From NCBI GenBank assembly GCA_017302435.1, contig JAFLDL010000007.1, positions 53,897 through 117,896 of the forward strand: a DNA stretch of 64,000 nucleotides. The letters are read 5' to 3'. Of the stretch, positions 8,373 through 21,664 are shown piece after piece (the stretch's first letter is position 1; every line of letters starts with the position of its first letter). The position numbers and the translations under genes were made by a program. The notes under the pieces were generated by a model, which searched no databases, was not told where the DNA came from, and worked only from the letters and a program-made list of their open reading frames with translations. Origin of the DNA: Candidatus Accumulibacter necessarius (GTDB lineage: Bacteria > Pseudomonadota > Gammaproteobacteria > Burkholderiales > Rhodocyclaceae).

Positions 8373-8386
8373 TTGACGTGGATCAA
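8373..8386 (-). promoter_or_regulatory. FNR/Anr/Dnr-type box upstream of nirJ
   Basis: On the minus strand the site reads TTGATCCACGTCAA, matching the TTGAT-N4-ATCAA consensus of FNR-family regulators at nine of ten positions. Its centre is about 62 bases upstream of the nirJ start. A -10-like TCTAAT at 8345-8350 would place the transcription start near 8338 and the box at about -41, the usual position for activation by FNR or nitric-oxide-responsive Dnr. This fits expression of heme d1 genes under oxygen limitation. Confidence 0.75.
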
Positions 8387-8565
8387 GGGCTCCGACGTCA
8401 CCTGCAGGGACGCACCACTGAGGATGATTTGCGCCACGAGCGCACAGGCCGGTGACATGCAGACGGCGGAAACGTCGACGCCATGACGCCAGCGGCTGCC
8501 CCAGGGCTTGCGCAGTCGACAGGACAATGGGAAACTGGCAGGCCTTCAACGGATAGGAGAAACTC

Positions 8566-9387
8566 ATGAATGCTCAGGACATCTCTCGCTGGCAGGAAAT
8601 GGCACTGCAATACGGCTCGGAACTCGGCATCAAGGTGCTCGCAGCGATTGCCTTCTGGATCATCGGTCGGTGGCTGATCGGCGCTGTTGGCCGCATCGTG
8701 CAAAGCGCACTGGAACGTCAGAAGGTCGATGCGACCTTGATGCGCTACCTCGGTACGGTCATCAATGTCACTCTGAACATCGTTTTGGTGATCGGCATCC
8801 TGGGCTATTTCGGAATCCAGACCACCACCTTTGCCGCCCTCTTCGCTGCCGCCGGTGTAGCCATCGGCCTGGCCTGGTCCGGCCTGCTGGCCAACTTTGC
8901 CGGTGGCGTCTTTCTGATCATCCTGCGGCCGCTGAAGGTGGGTGATTTCGTAACGGTTGGCGGCATCACCGGCACGATCAAGGAGGTTGGACTGTTCACC
9001 ACGGCACTCAATACGCCGGATAACGTGCTCACGCTGGTCGGCAACAGCAAGATCTTCTCGGATACCATCCAGAACTTCTCGATTAACCCCTACCGCCGGG
9101 TGGATCTGAAGGCGCAGCTGTCCGGGGCGGCTGATCATGCGGCGGCGATGGCACTGCTCAAGGAAAAGATCGCGACCATTCCCAACGTGATGGCGAGCCC
9201 GGCCGTTGATGTCGAGATTCTCGAATTCAATCTGGTTGGCCCGGTGCTGGCCGTACGTCCCTACTGCCACACGGACCACTACTGGCAGGTCTATTTCGAC
9301 ACCAACCGGATGATTCGTGAAGCGCTCTCGGCAGCTGGCTTCCCGGCGCCGATGCCGGCGCAGGTGGTGTTCGTCAATCAGCAATAG
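8566..9387 (+). CDS. Small-conductance mechanosensitive channel, MscS family
   Basis: 273 residues, close to the length of MscS. Three membrane segments lie in the first 130 residues (around 22-42, 65-85, 90-115). The pore helix has the Ala/Gly-rich pattern FAALFAAAGVAIGLAWSGLLANFAGGVFLI, followed by the beta-domain block LRPLKVGDFVTVGGITGTIKEVGLFTT and NSKIFSDTIQNFS. The channel opens under membrane tension and releases solutes during osmotic downshock. A ribosome site GGAGA lies seven bases before ATG. It stands alone, divergent from nirJ and 143 bases before the cardiolipin synthase gene. Confidence 0.95.
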   Translation: MNAQDISRWQEMALQYGSELGIKVLAAIAFWIIGRWLIGAVGRIVQSALERQKVDATLMRYLGTVINVTLNIVLVIGILGYFGIQTTTFAALFAAAGVAIGLAWSGLLANFAGGVFLIILRPLKVGDFVTVGGITGTIKEVGLFTTALNTPDNVLTLVGNSKIFSDTIQNFSINPYRRVDLKAQLSGAADHAAAMALLKEKIATIPNVMASPAVDVEILEFNLVGPVLAVRPYCHTDHYWQVYFDTNRMIREALSAAGFPAPMPAQVVFVNQQ

Positions 9388-9530
9388 GCTCGACGGCGAC
9401 CAGGTCGCGAAACTCCGTGCCGGGATACCGGAGCTGCCGGTAACCGGCCGGGTCTCGCGGCGTCTCCTTTCGCGGAAGCGCGGGTCCACCACGCCAGGAC
9501 CTCGTCCAGCGAACCGCGCGGCGCAGCTCG

Positions 9531-10691
9531 ATGGCGCCTAAGTTCCTGCCCGGCAACCGGTTGACGCTGTTGAACAGCGGCGCCGAGTACTTTCCGGCAC
9601 TCATCGCGGCGATCGACGAAGCTCGGCATGACGTCCATCTCGAAAGTTACATCTTCGAGGATGATGCGACCGGGCGCGCCGTTGTCGATGCGATGACGAA
9701 TGCCGCTCGCCGTGGCGTCACGGTGCGGGTGCTGGTCGATGGCTTCGGTGCCCCCGAGTTTGCTGATCGCCTGCAGCCGGGGCTGGTGTCGGCCGGTGTT
9801 CAGGCAATGGTCTACCGGCCGGACATCGCGCGCTTCAACTTGCGTCGCCATCGCCTGCGTCGCCTGCACCGAAAGCTGGCGGTCGTTGATGGAGAAATTG
9901 CCTTCGTTGGTGGCATCAATATCATCGACGATCTGAATGGCCCGCATCAGATGCCGCCGCGCCACGATTATGCGGTACGCGTCGAGGGCCCGCTGCTGAT
10001 GCCGATTCAGCTGGCACTGCACAGGCTTTGGGAGATGGTGCTGTGGGCGAAACTGAATCGCCGCTACCGGCTGACGAAAATGTCGCGCCACGAGCCGATA
10101 CCGCAAGGGGACCAGACAGCAGCCTTCCTGATACGGGACAACATCCGCCACCGGCGCGACATCGAGGAGGCCTACCTTGAGGGAATCGCCGCGGCAGAGC
10201 ACGAGATCATCCTCGCCAACGCCTACTTCCTGCCCGGCCGCCGCTTCCGGCGGGCCCTGCGCGATGCGGCAGGGCGTGGCGTACGGGTGATCATCCTGCT
10301 GCAGGGACGCGTCGAGTACCGTCTGATGCATTACGCCACACAGGCGCTTTACGGCAAGCTACTCGGCGCTGGCATACGGATATTCGAGTATCGGCACAGC
10401 TTCCTGCATGCCAAGGTCGCGGTCATCGACAGCTACTGGGCGACCGTCGGTTCGTCCAATATCGATCCTTTCAGCCTGCTGCTCGCCAGGGAAGCGAACG
10501 TCGTCACTCGCGATGCAAAGTTCGCCACGGAGCTGCGGCGCAGTCTCCGCCAGGCGATGCAGAATGGCGCCCGCGAGCTGTCTGTCGATAGCTGGCGGCA
10601 ACTGGCGTGGCATTCCCGTTTGCTGCGCTGGGCAAGCTACAATCTGGTCCGCATGCTGGTAGGACTCGCCGGTTACGGCGGCAAACACTGA
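9531..10691 (+). CDS. clsB: Cardiolipin synthase B-type phospholipase D protein
   Basis: 386 residues with two phospholipase D HKD motifs: HRKLAVVDG (His113, Lys115, Asp120) and HAKVAVIDSYWATVGSSN near residue 294. The order and spacing, the FLPGNRLTLLNSGAEYFPAL opening and the absence of N-terminal membrane helices match ClsB. This enzyme joins phosphatidyl groups to make cardiolipin at the inner membrane. The start at 9531 lacks a clear ribosome site, but the family opening begins four residues later. The gene ends 19 bases inside the converging gluQ gene, so the two 3' ends overlap. Confidence 0.92.
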   Translation: MAPKFLPGNRLTLLNSGAEYFPALIAAIDEARHDVHLESYIFEDDATGRAVVDAMTNAARRGVTVRVLVDGFGAPEFADRLQPGLVSAGVQAMVYRPDIARFNLRRHRLRRLHRKLAVVDGEIAFVGGINIIDDLNGPHQMPPRHDYAVRVEGPLLMPIQLALHRLWEMVLWAKLNRRYRLTKMSRHEPIPQGDQTAAFLIRDNIRHRRDIEEAYLEGIAAAEHEIILANAYFLPGRRFRRALRDAAGRGVRVIILLQGRVEYRLMHYATQALYGKLLGAGIRIFEYRHSFLHAKVAVIDSYWATVGSSNIDPFSLLLAREANVVTRDAKFATELRRSLRQAMQNGARELSVDSWRQLAWHSRLLRWASYNLVRMLVGLAGYGGKH

Positions 10692-11620
10692 TCCGGATGG
10701 ACGCCTCGCCGTGCCGGCACCCGCCCGATCGACCAGGCGGCGATGGCCCAACGCCAGAGATCGACCAATCGGCCCTTACGGATGTCCTGCGGTACGGCGT
10801 GGCCAAGAAAATGCAGGGCAGCCGCAAGCACCGCGCTGCCAGCCGAGGGATCGACAGCTCGTGCCCGGGTCTGTTTGGAGAGTTTCTCTCCGGCAGCGTT
10901 AATCACCACCGGCAGGTGTGCATAGCTGGGGCAAGCCAGTGCCAGGCGCTGCTGTAGCCAGATCTGGCGCGGCGTCGAGTCGAGCAGATCTGCTCCGCGG
11001 ACGACGGCAGTGACCCCCTGGGCAGCGTCGTCGACGACAACCGCCAACTGGTAGGCGAACTGTCCGTCGGCGCGCAGGAGAATGAAATCACCAACCGCGT
11101 TCTGCAGATTCTGCCGCACGCACCCCTGTACCCGATCCTGAAACGAGATCTCATGATCCGGCACGCGCATTCGCCAGGCGCGCGCAGCCCGTCCCGCGGC
11201 GAGTCCTGGACGACAGGTTCCCGGGTATAACAGCCCGCCATCTACCGCTAGTAGCGGCAAGCAGGCGGCAATCTCACGCCGAGAACAGGCGCACGGATAC
11301 ACCTCGCCGTCGAGTTGAAGCCGGGCCAAGGCCGCGCGATAGGCATCCAGACGCCGGCTCTGAACCATGACCTCACCATCCCATTCAAGACCGAATCCCT
11401 CGAGCGTACGCAGGATCCCGTCTGCCGCTCCGGGGACCGTGCGCCGCTGATCGACGTCCTCAATGCGCAGCAGCCACTCGCCGTCGCTGGCCCGCGCATC
11501 AAGATAGCTTCCGACCGCTGCAACGAGCGAACCAAAATGCAAAGGACCGGTCGGCGAAGGTGCAAAACGTCCACGGTAAAGGAGACCACGACTACCGTCC
11601 CTTGACTTTGCGACGCTCAT
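10673..11620 (-). CDS. gluQ: Glutamyl-queuosine tRNA(Asp) synthetase
   Basis: 315 residues. This is a shortened glutamyl-tRNA synthetase paralogue lacking the anticodon-binding domain; it attaches glutamate to queuosine at position 34 of tRNA-Asp. The nucleotide-binding motif is RFAPSPTGPLHFGS, the zinc-binding region includes YPCACSRREI, and the KMSKS-equivalent is GEKLSKQTRA. The length fits GluQ (about 300) rather than GltX (about 470). It is transcribed divergently from argB, and its 3' end overlaps clsB. Confidence 0.94.
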   Translation of the reverse strand: MSVAKSRDGSRGLLYRGRFAPSPTGPLHFGSLVAAVGSYLDARASDGEWLLRIEDVDQRRTVPGAADGILRTLEGFGLEWDGEVMVQSRRLDAYRAALARLQLDGEVYPCACSRREIAACLPLLAVDGGLLYPGTCRPGLAAGRAARAWRMRVPDHEISFQDRVQGCVRQNLQNAVGDFILLRADGQFAYQLAVVVDDAAQGVTAVVRGADLLDSTPRQIWLQQRLALACPSYAHLPVVINAAGEKLSKQTRARAVDPSAGSAVLAAALHFLGHAVPQDIRKGRLVDLWRWAIAAWSIGRVPARRGVHPDQCLPP

Positions 11621-11688
11621 TCTTGATCACAATCAGAGACCGAGGCGCTGGCGGCGCCGATCAGGACGCGGACTGACGCCAGCCGCCT

Positions 11689-12631
<943 letters not shown>

Positions 12632-12638
12632 TCGGAAG

Positions 12639-13289
12639 ATGGCGCTGAAAACGACCTGCCGGGTCTGGCTTTTCGACCTCGATAACACGCTGCACAACGC
12701 TACCCCGCACATCTTCCCGCACATCAACCGCTCGATGGTGAGCTACATCCGCGAGCATCTGAGCGTCGACGAAGGCGAGGCGACCCGCCTCCGGCAGGAA
12801 TACTGGCAGCGATACGGCGCCACGCTACTCGGGCTGATGCGTCATCACGGCACCGATCCCCACCATTTCCTCCGGCATACCCACCAGTTCCCCGACCTCA
12901 AGCACATGCTGGTCCTCGAGCGCGGCCTGAAGGCCATGCTGCTGCGGCTTCCGGGACGCAAGTTCGTCTTCTCCAACGCGCCGCTGAGCTACAGCGAGGC
13001 GGTACTCGAACTCGCCGGCATCGAGACCTGCTTCGACGCGGTCTACTCGGTCGAGCGCATTCGCTTTCAACCCAAGCCGGCCGTTGGCGGCTTCCGCTAC
13101 CTGTTGCGCAGCGAGCGCCTGCATGCCCATCGCTGCATCATGGTTGAAGATTCGCTGGCCAATCTGCAAACCGCTAAGCGGCTGGGAATGACGACCGTCT
13201 GGGTAAGTGGAAGCACACGCCAGCCCCCCTGGGTAGACCTGCGGCTGGTTTCCGTGCTCGATCTACCACGACACCTGCAGCGTTTGTAG
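12639..13289 (+). CDS. HAD-family pyrimidine 5'-nucleotidase-like phosphatase
   Basis: 216 residues. Haloacid dehalogenase motifs are present in order: VWLFDLDNTLHN (nucleophile Asp and second Asp) near residue 11, FVFSNAP (motif II), KPAVGGF (motif III lysine), and MVEDSLANLQTAKRLGMTTVWV (motif IV). The DxDNTLH form is that of the pyrimidine 5'-nucleotidase subgroup (SDT1-like), which dephosphorylates nucleoside monophosphates. The gene sits immediately behind argB. Substrate is not deducible from the sequence. Confidence 0.9.
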   Translation: MALKTTCRVWLFDLDNTLHNATPHIFPHINRSMVSYIREHLSVDEGEATRLRQEYWQRYGATLLGLMRHHGTDPHHFLRHTHQFPDLKHMLVLERGLKAMLLRLPGRKFVFSNAPLSYSEAVLELAGIETCFDAVYSVERIRFQPKPAVGGFRYLLRSERLHAHRCIMVEDSLANLQTAKRLGMTTVWVSGSTRQPPWVDLRLVSVLDLPRHLQRL

Positions 13290-13399
13290 GCGCACGGTTG
13301 GCTGCTTGCAACAGGACGATCAAGGTCGTCCCCGGGGCAGCTACCCCGGCCTGCCTTAGTCATGTAGACTTCGTTGGAAGGGGCTTCTGGGCCGTCGCC

Positions 13400-16300
13400 A
13401 TGAAAGAGTCTGATTCACTCGAACAGCAGTTGCTCGAATACAAGGCAATCCTTGATCATTCAGGGATCGCTGTGGTGTGCATGCGAGACCGCCGCGTCTA
13501 CCGCTGCAACCCGCGTGCCGAAGAACTCTTCGGCTGGGCCGTGGGATCTTTGCTTGGCCAGCCAGACCTCGTTTTTTACCCGAACACCAACGCCTGCGAA
13601 ACACTGCGCCGGAAAGTGCGCTCGCAGTTGCGGGTTGGACAGATCGTGGACCTCGAGACAGAGATGGCGCATCGCGACGGCGCCACCTTCATCGCGCACC
13701 TGATCGCACGGGCAATCGACCCTTCGGCGCCGCGCCAGGGAACCGTCTGGATCGTTCGCGACATTACGCAGGAGGTGCAGGTCCGCGAGGCCAATGCTCG
13801 TCTGCTGCGCGAGCAACACCTCATATTCGAGAACGCGGAAACCGGCATCGTGATCCTGCGCGATCGTGTAATCCAGCGCTGCAACCGACGCTTTGCCGAG
13901 ATTCTTGGTTACGCGCCAGCGGAGTTGATTGGCCGCTCGACGAGCACCTACTACCCGAGCGAAAGTGCCTGGCTTGAAACCGGCCGCCGGGCGTACGCAG
14001 CGATTGCCGAAGCTGGCATCTACCGCGGTGACACGGTGTTCCATCGACGCGATGGAACACCGATCTGGACTCACATCACCGGGAGCATGATCAACCCGGA
14101 TAACCCTGACGATGGTTACGTCTGGCTGTATGAGGACGTGACCGAGAAGCGCCAGGCCAGCCGTGCCATGGACGCCCTGCTGCGAGAGCAGACCCTGATA
14201 TTCGAACGCGCGCCGATCGGGATTGCCTTTCTCCGCGATCGCGTCATCCACCGCTGCAATCCCAGCCTGGAAGCAATGTTCGGCTATCTGCCAGGGCGAC
14301 TCATCGGTCAGTCGAGCCGCGTCTGCTTCGCCAGCGAAGCAGAATGGGACGATGCCAGTGAGCGCGCGCACACGGCCATCAACGCGGCCGGGAAATTCGT
14401 CGGCGAACTACCATATCGCAGAGCCGATGGCACACCGATCTGGTGCCAGATCACGGCCAGCCTGCTTGACCCGGAAAACCCGGACGAGGGCCATATCTGG
14501 CTATTCCAGGACGTAACCGCCAGACGAGCCGCTGAGGAAGCTCTGGTGGAGAGCCTCTGGGAACAACAGCTGATCTTTGACAACGCCATGATAGGCATTT
14601 CCTATCAGCGAGAACGCCGGATCCTGCGCTGCAATCGCCGCTGCGAGGAGATTTTCGGCTACCCGGCGGGTAGCCTGAGGGAACACTCGACCCGAGTTCT
14701 TTTTTCCAGTGACGAGGCCTGGGAGGAGGTCGGACGCCTGGTCTATGGAAGTGGCGCCACGACGGGTACCTTCGACGGCGAGATCCTTTATTACCGCCGC
14801 GACGGCACACCGATCTGGGTGCACGCGATTGGCCGCACCCTTGGCGAGCATCAGCATGACGACACCTGGATCTGGACCTTTGAGGATGTCACCGCCCAAC
14901 GCGCTGCCGAGCACGCGCTGCGGCAAAGCCACCTTGAACTCGAGCAACGGGTTGCCGAGCGGACCCGCGAACTGTCACACCAGCTCGATTTCATGCGTCA
15001 GCTCATCGAGGCCATTCCCGGTCCGGTGTATTACCAGAACCGCGAAGGGCGTTATCTCGGATGCAATCAAGCCTTTCTCGAAATGATCGGCAAACCGCGA
15101 AGCGCAGTGATCGGTGCCACCGCCTACGATCTTGCCCCCCGCGACCTCGCCGAGCGCTACAGGAGTGCCGACGACGAGCTTTTCCAACACCCCGGCTCGC
15201 AGGTGTACGAGTCCAGGGTCCTGCACGCCGACGGCAGTTACCGCGATGTGGTCTTCCACAAGGCGACCTACGGCAGAAGCGGAGACCCTGGCGGCGGTCT
15301 GGTTGGCGTAATGCTTGACATCACCGATCGCAAGCGGATGGAGGCGCGCCTGCAGCAGGCTGCAACGGTATTTGACAGCAGCGCCGAAGGCATTACCATC
15401 ACCGCGCCAGATGCCTGCATCATCGCGGTCAACCGGGCGTTTACCGATATCACCGGTTACGGCGAAGACGAGGTCATCGGACGAAACCCCCGAATCCTGC
15501 AGTCCGGGCGTCAGGATCGAAGTGTGTATATCGAGATGTGGCGGACTCTTGGCAATTGCGGGCGGTGGCAGGGTGAACTCTGGAACCGGCGGAAGGATGG
15601 CCAGGCCTTTCTGCAGTCTTTGACGATCAGCGCCGTCAAGGACCGCGGTGGTCACGTGACGCATTACGTCGGCGTCTTCTCTGACATCACCGAACTGCGG
15701 GACGCGCACGATCAGCTGGATCACCAGGCGCACCACGACCCCCTGACGGGTCTGCCGAACCGCCTGCTGCTTGGCGACCGATTGCAAAAAGCCATTCAAC
15801 GTGCGCACCGTGACGAGACAGGACTGGCCGTTCTTTTTATCGATCTCGATCGCTTCAAGAACATCAATGACACCCTTGGCCACCAGGTCGGTGATCGCGT
15901 TCTCTGCGAGGTGGCCCGTCGCTTGGACAAACTGATGCGGGAATCCGATACGGTTGGCCGCCTGGGTGGTGACGAGTTCCTGATTGTCATTGAGGACATT
16001 GCCGCAGCGACCGCCGTCTCGCATATTGCCGAAAAGATCCTGTATGTCCTGGAGGATGCACCTGTCACCGTCGGACAGGAGTTTTTCGTCGGCGCCAGCA
16101 TCGGTATCAGTATTTATCCTGAGGATGGCGGTGACGCCGAGGCGTTGATGAAGAATGCCGACGTTGCCATGTACCGTGCGAAGGAACGCGGCCGCAATAC
16201 CTACGAGTTCTTTACCAAGGAGCTGACCCAGTCTTCGCTGGCGCGTCTGCAGATGGAAACTAACTTGCGACGAGCCATCGATCGCGCGGAATTGAGGGTC

Positions 16301-17000
16301 TACCTCCAGCCGCAGTTCTGCCTTGCCAGTGGCAGGGTAGTGGGGGCCGAAGCGCTGGTGCGCTGGCTGCGGCCCGAGCAGGGTTTGGTGCTTCCCGGCG
16401 AGTTCATCAAGATTGCCGAGGAGTCGGGACTGATCGTCCCGATCGGTGCCTGGGTCCAGCATACCGCCACCTGCCAGTGGGCGGCATGGGTTGCCGCAGG
16501 TCTCGATCCCGGCGTATTGTCGGTCAATGTTTCCGGCGTCGAATTCGCCCGCGGCCGAATTCAGGAAACCGCGCGCCAGACACTGGAGGCATCGCGACTG
16601 TCGGCGCAGTTCCTCGAATTGGAAATCACCGAAAGTGCGATCATGAGCCATGCCGAGGACAGCACCCAGGTACTGGACAACCTGCGCGCCATGGGCCTAA
16701 GCCTGGTGATCGACGACTTTGGGACGGGCTATTCCTCACTCGCCTATCTGAAGCGCCTGCCGCTCAACAAGCTCAAGGTGGATCAGAGCTTCGTGCGCGG
16801 GCTGCCCGGCGACACGGAAGACTGTGCCATCGTGCGCGCGGTGATCGCGCTTGCCCACAGCCTGCAACTGACGGTGATTGCCGAGGGCGTCGAGACCGAG
16901 GCACAGCGTGAGTTCCTTGCGCGGGAGGGCTGCGACGAAATGCAGGGTTACCTGCGCGGCCGACCGATGCCTTTCGAGGAGTACGCCATGCGCTTCCTCC

Positions 17001-17008
<8 letters not shown>
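13400..17008 (+). CDS. Multi-PAS diguanylate cyclase/phosphodiesterase (six PAS, GGDEF, EAL)
   Basis: 1202 residues from the chosen ATG; an in-frame TTG lies 34 codons upstream. Four similar PAS-PAC units begin near residues 15, 141, 266 and 391, each about 125 residues with the pattern LIFxxAxxGI..LRDRVIxRCNR...DGTPIW...DVT. A short coiled coil (HLELEQRVAERTRELSHQ) follows, then two more divergent PAS units near 534 and 656. The GGDEF motif is intact at 856-860, and EAL is intact at 984-986 with DDFGTGYSSLAYLKRLPL and AEGVETEAQ. Both cyclic-di-GMP synthesis and hydrolysis are therefore possible. No membrane segment is seen, so it is a cytoplasmic sensor. The next gene overlaps its end by eight bases. 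Confidence 0.95.
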
Positions 17009-19283
<2,275 letters not shown>

Positions 19284-19286
<3 letters not shown>

Positions 19287-19991
19287 GTGCTTGTCGACGT
19301 TCCCCCCATGACGGGCACTCCAGCCAATAGCGCTTCGCTTCTTCTGGCGGGCCGTTCTCTCGCTCGGCAGGCCGATCGGCGGCGCCTCATCGCTGATTTC
19401 CAGGCCGAGCCAGCGGCTCAGAACTGCCTCTGCCTCGCCAACTCCGGACTTCTTCAAGCTTGAAAACAGTTGACAGGTGCAATTCCCGCCAACGTCCTTC
19501 AGTACTGCCTGAACCTGACGCAGTGAGAGCACCTGTTCCTGACGAGTGAGCTTGTCGGCCTTGGACAACAGCACGTGAATCGGCTTACCTGTCGGCGCAA
19601 ACCAGCCGAGCATCTGAAGATCGAGCTCGGTGAGCGGATGACGGCTATCCATGATCAGGACCAGGCCATGTAGCGCCTCACGGTAGCGCAGGTAAGGTGC
19701 CAGCAGACCTTCCCATTGCGCGCGGATCTCCTCGGGCGCCTTGGCAAAACCATAGCCCGGCAGGTCGACGAAGTACTTGCCCGCGGCGAGCCGAAAGTAG
19801 TTTAGATGCTGGGTTCGCCCAGGCGTCTTGGAGACAAAAGCCAGACGCGTGTGGTTGGCCAGCGTATTGATCGCCGACGACTTGCCGGAGTTCGAGCGTC
19901 CGGCAAACGCGACTTCACATTGCGCGTCGGTCGGCAAATCACGCAAGTGGGCAACCGTCGTATGAAAAGCCGCCTGCTGGAAAAGGGGCAT
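19284..19991 (-). CDS. engB: Ribosome biogenesis GTPase EngB (YihA/YsxC)
   Basis: 235 residues. GTPase motifs are complete: G1 GRSNSGKSS, the switch region [13 protein letters not shown]3 [10 protein letters not shown], and G4 LLSKADK, followed by [17 protein letters not shown]. EngB helps late assembly of the large ribosomal subunit. The C-terminal tail after residue 205 ([12 protein letters not shown]..) is basic and poorly conserved. It is divergent from the cytochrome c4 gene, as in many beta- and gammaproteobacteria, and its 3' end faces the candidate small RNA. Confidence 0.96.
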
Positions 19992-20114
19992 GGGAGAACC
20001 TGAGAGTAGGTGGAGAGGACGGGCACGCGGCCGGCAAACTGATATAGAATATCAGCTTTGTTGCTTCACTTCTCCGGCCTGAGATCAGTCATTGTTGTCA
20101 ATGGGAGTTTGGAC

Positions 20115-20750
20115 ATGATTCGTACAACGGCACTCGCGGTTCTCCTGGCCGCCAGTTTCCCCGCCTTCACAGCAGAACAGGCGAAAGCAAAGGTTGACCT
20201 GGCAAAGGCCAAGGAAATTGCCGAGGGCGTCTGCGTTGCCTGTCATGCTGCCGACGGCAACAGCCCGACGTCAGCGAATCCCATCATCGCCGGCCAGATC
20301 CCCGAATACCTGTACAAGCAGCTCAGCAATTTCAAGGCCGTCGACGGCAAACCGGCGGTACGCAACAACGCGATCATGGGCGGCATGGTGGCGGCGCTGT
20401 CAGACGAAGACATGAAGAGCCTGTCGGTTTATTTTTCTCAGCAGAAGATGAAACCGTCGGTCGCCAAGGAGGAAAAACTTCTCGCCGAAGGCAAGACCCT
20501 TTGGCGCAAGGGTGACTTCGACAAGGGCGTCCCGGCGTGTGCCGGTTGCCACGGTCCCGCCGGCGCCGGTCTGCCCGTGCAATACCCCCGGCTGGCAGGG
20601 CAGTATGCGGAGTACACGGCCAGCCAGTTGAAGACCTTCAGGAGTCACGAACGCGCCAACGATTCGGAAAAAGTGATGCGGCAGATTGCCGGCAAGCTTT
20701 CCGATCAACAAATCAACGCTGTTGCCGAGTACGCTGCTGGTCTGCGCTAG
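20115..20750 (+). CDS. Diheme cytochrome c4
   Basis: 211 residues with a signal peptide (cleavage after about residue 20). Two class I cytochrome domains each have a heme site: CVACH near residue 38 and CAGCH near residue 143. The second is followed by GPAGAGLPVQYPRLAGQYAEYTASQLKTF, a hallmark of cytochrome c4, and the first is matched by NPIIAGQIPEYLYKQLSNF. It is a periplasmic, membrane-associated electron carrier to terminal oxidases. I choose ATG 20115 because GGGAG lies seven bases upstream and the signal peptide starts there. It is divergent from engB, a common arrangement. Confidence 0.95.
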   Translation: MIRTTALAVLLAASFPAFTAEQAKAKVDLAKAKEIAEGVCVACHAADGNSPTSANPIIAGQIPEYLYKQLSNFKAVDGKPAVRNNAIMGGMVAALSDEDMKSLSVYFSQQKMKPSVAKEEKLLAEGKTLWRKGDFDKGVPACAGCHGPAGAGLPVQYPRLAGQYAEYTASQLKTFRSHERANDSEKVMRQIAGKLSDQQINAVAEYAAGLR

Positions 20751-20878
20751 ACCGCTCTCAGACGGCTGACGACGGTGCCGGTCGTTGATCCTCGTATCGG
20801 CCCGGCCCGGTTACCCCTTGGCAAGAAGCGGCAGACGCTCTAGCATGTTGGTGACTTCCTGACCAGAAAGGACGCATC

Positions 20879-21310
20879 ATGAAGACACTCAGGCAAATCC
20901 TTGCCAGCAAGAGCGGACCACTCGCCACCGTCTCCCCGGACGACCCCGTTTTTCATGCTCTCCAGGTGATGTCCGATGCCAACGTCGGTGCGGTCCTGGT
21001 TCTTGAAGGGGAACGACTCGTGGGCATTTTCTCGGAGCGCGATTACGCGCGGAAGGTGATTCTGCGCGGCAAGGCGTCAAAGGACACCCGGGTTTGCGAA
21101 ATCATGAGCGACAAGGTGCTCTATGTGACCCCCGAGCAGACGGTTGACGAGTGCATGGCAATCATGACCGAAAAACACTTCCGTCACCTGCCGATACTCG
21201 ACGAGGGAGGAAAAGTCATCGGTATCGTTTCGATCGGTGACGTGGTCAAGGAGACGATCTGCGCGCAGCAGTTCATCATTGAGCAAATGGAAAAGTACAT
21301 CACCGGCTGA
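20879..21310 (+). CDS. Two-CBS-domain protein
   Basis: 143 residues made of two CBS motifs: VSPDDPVFHALQVMSDANVGAVLV with GIFSERDYARKV, and VTPEQTVDECMAIMTEKHFRHLPIL with GIVSIGDVVKETI. Such stand-alone CBS pairs bind adenine nucleotides and are thought to be energy sensors. A good ribosome site AAAGGA lies seven bases before ATG. It follows the cytochrome c4 gene by 128 bases in the same direction. No target protein is identifiable nearby. Confidence 0.93.
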   Translation: MKTLRQILASKSGPLATVSPDDPVFHALQVMSDANVGAVLVLEGERLVGIFSERDYARKVILRGKASKDTRVCEIMSDKVLYVTPEQTVDECMAIMTEKHFRHLPILDEGGKVIGIVSIGDVVKETICAQQFIIEQMEKYITG

Positions 21311-21664
21311 GATTCACAGAATCGTCTCTGGATGCCCTGCTGCAAGCCACCACGAGCGTCCCGGCCCACTGTAAGTGGCTCTCGTTTGTTCGATGCTCGC
21401 GCCAGCCGCCCGCTTTTCCTGGCGGCTGGTCCGGTAGCAGCCCGGCGGGGCGTATGGCTGGGACGCTCCGCCAAAGCGCTTCAGGACTCAAACCCGGTCA
21501 CGGCCTTGCTCTTCGCCGACGCCGGCAACGAGAGACAGGGCCGCCCTCGTGGCGGGAGGAGAACCCTTCGCTACTCCAGGGCATTTGGCTGCTGCGCCCA
21601 GATGTCGCTCAGAGCGCCTTGAGTGATCGCTCCCTTGCGGACCGATACCATGCTGGAAGCAAAC
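21311..21664. other. Intergenic stretch with a perfect hairpin
   Basis: About 350 bases between the CBS gene and the ROK kinase. It contains a perfect nine-base-pair hairpin, CCAGCCGCC (21402-21410) with GGCGGCTGG (21421-21429) and a ten-base loop. No T tract follows, so it is a weak terminator candidate for the CBS transcript. No gene is recognisable here. Confidence 0.5.

Noticed and set aside
14975-16651. Long antisense open frame (558 codons) across the GGDEF-EAL gene
   Set aside because: It is opposite a gene with clear domains, in a high-GC region where antisense frames stay open by codon bias; the translation has no domain or plausible start.
21402-21429. Perfect hairpin after the CBS gene as an intrinsic terminator or small RNA
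   Set aside because: No T tract and no promoter or further stems; kept only as a note in the intergenic entry.
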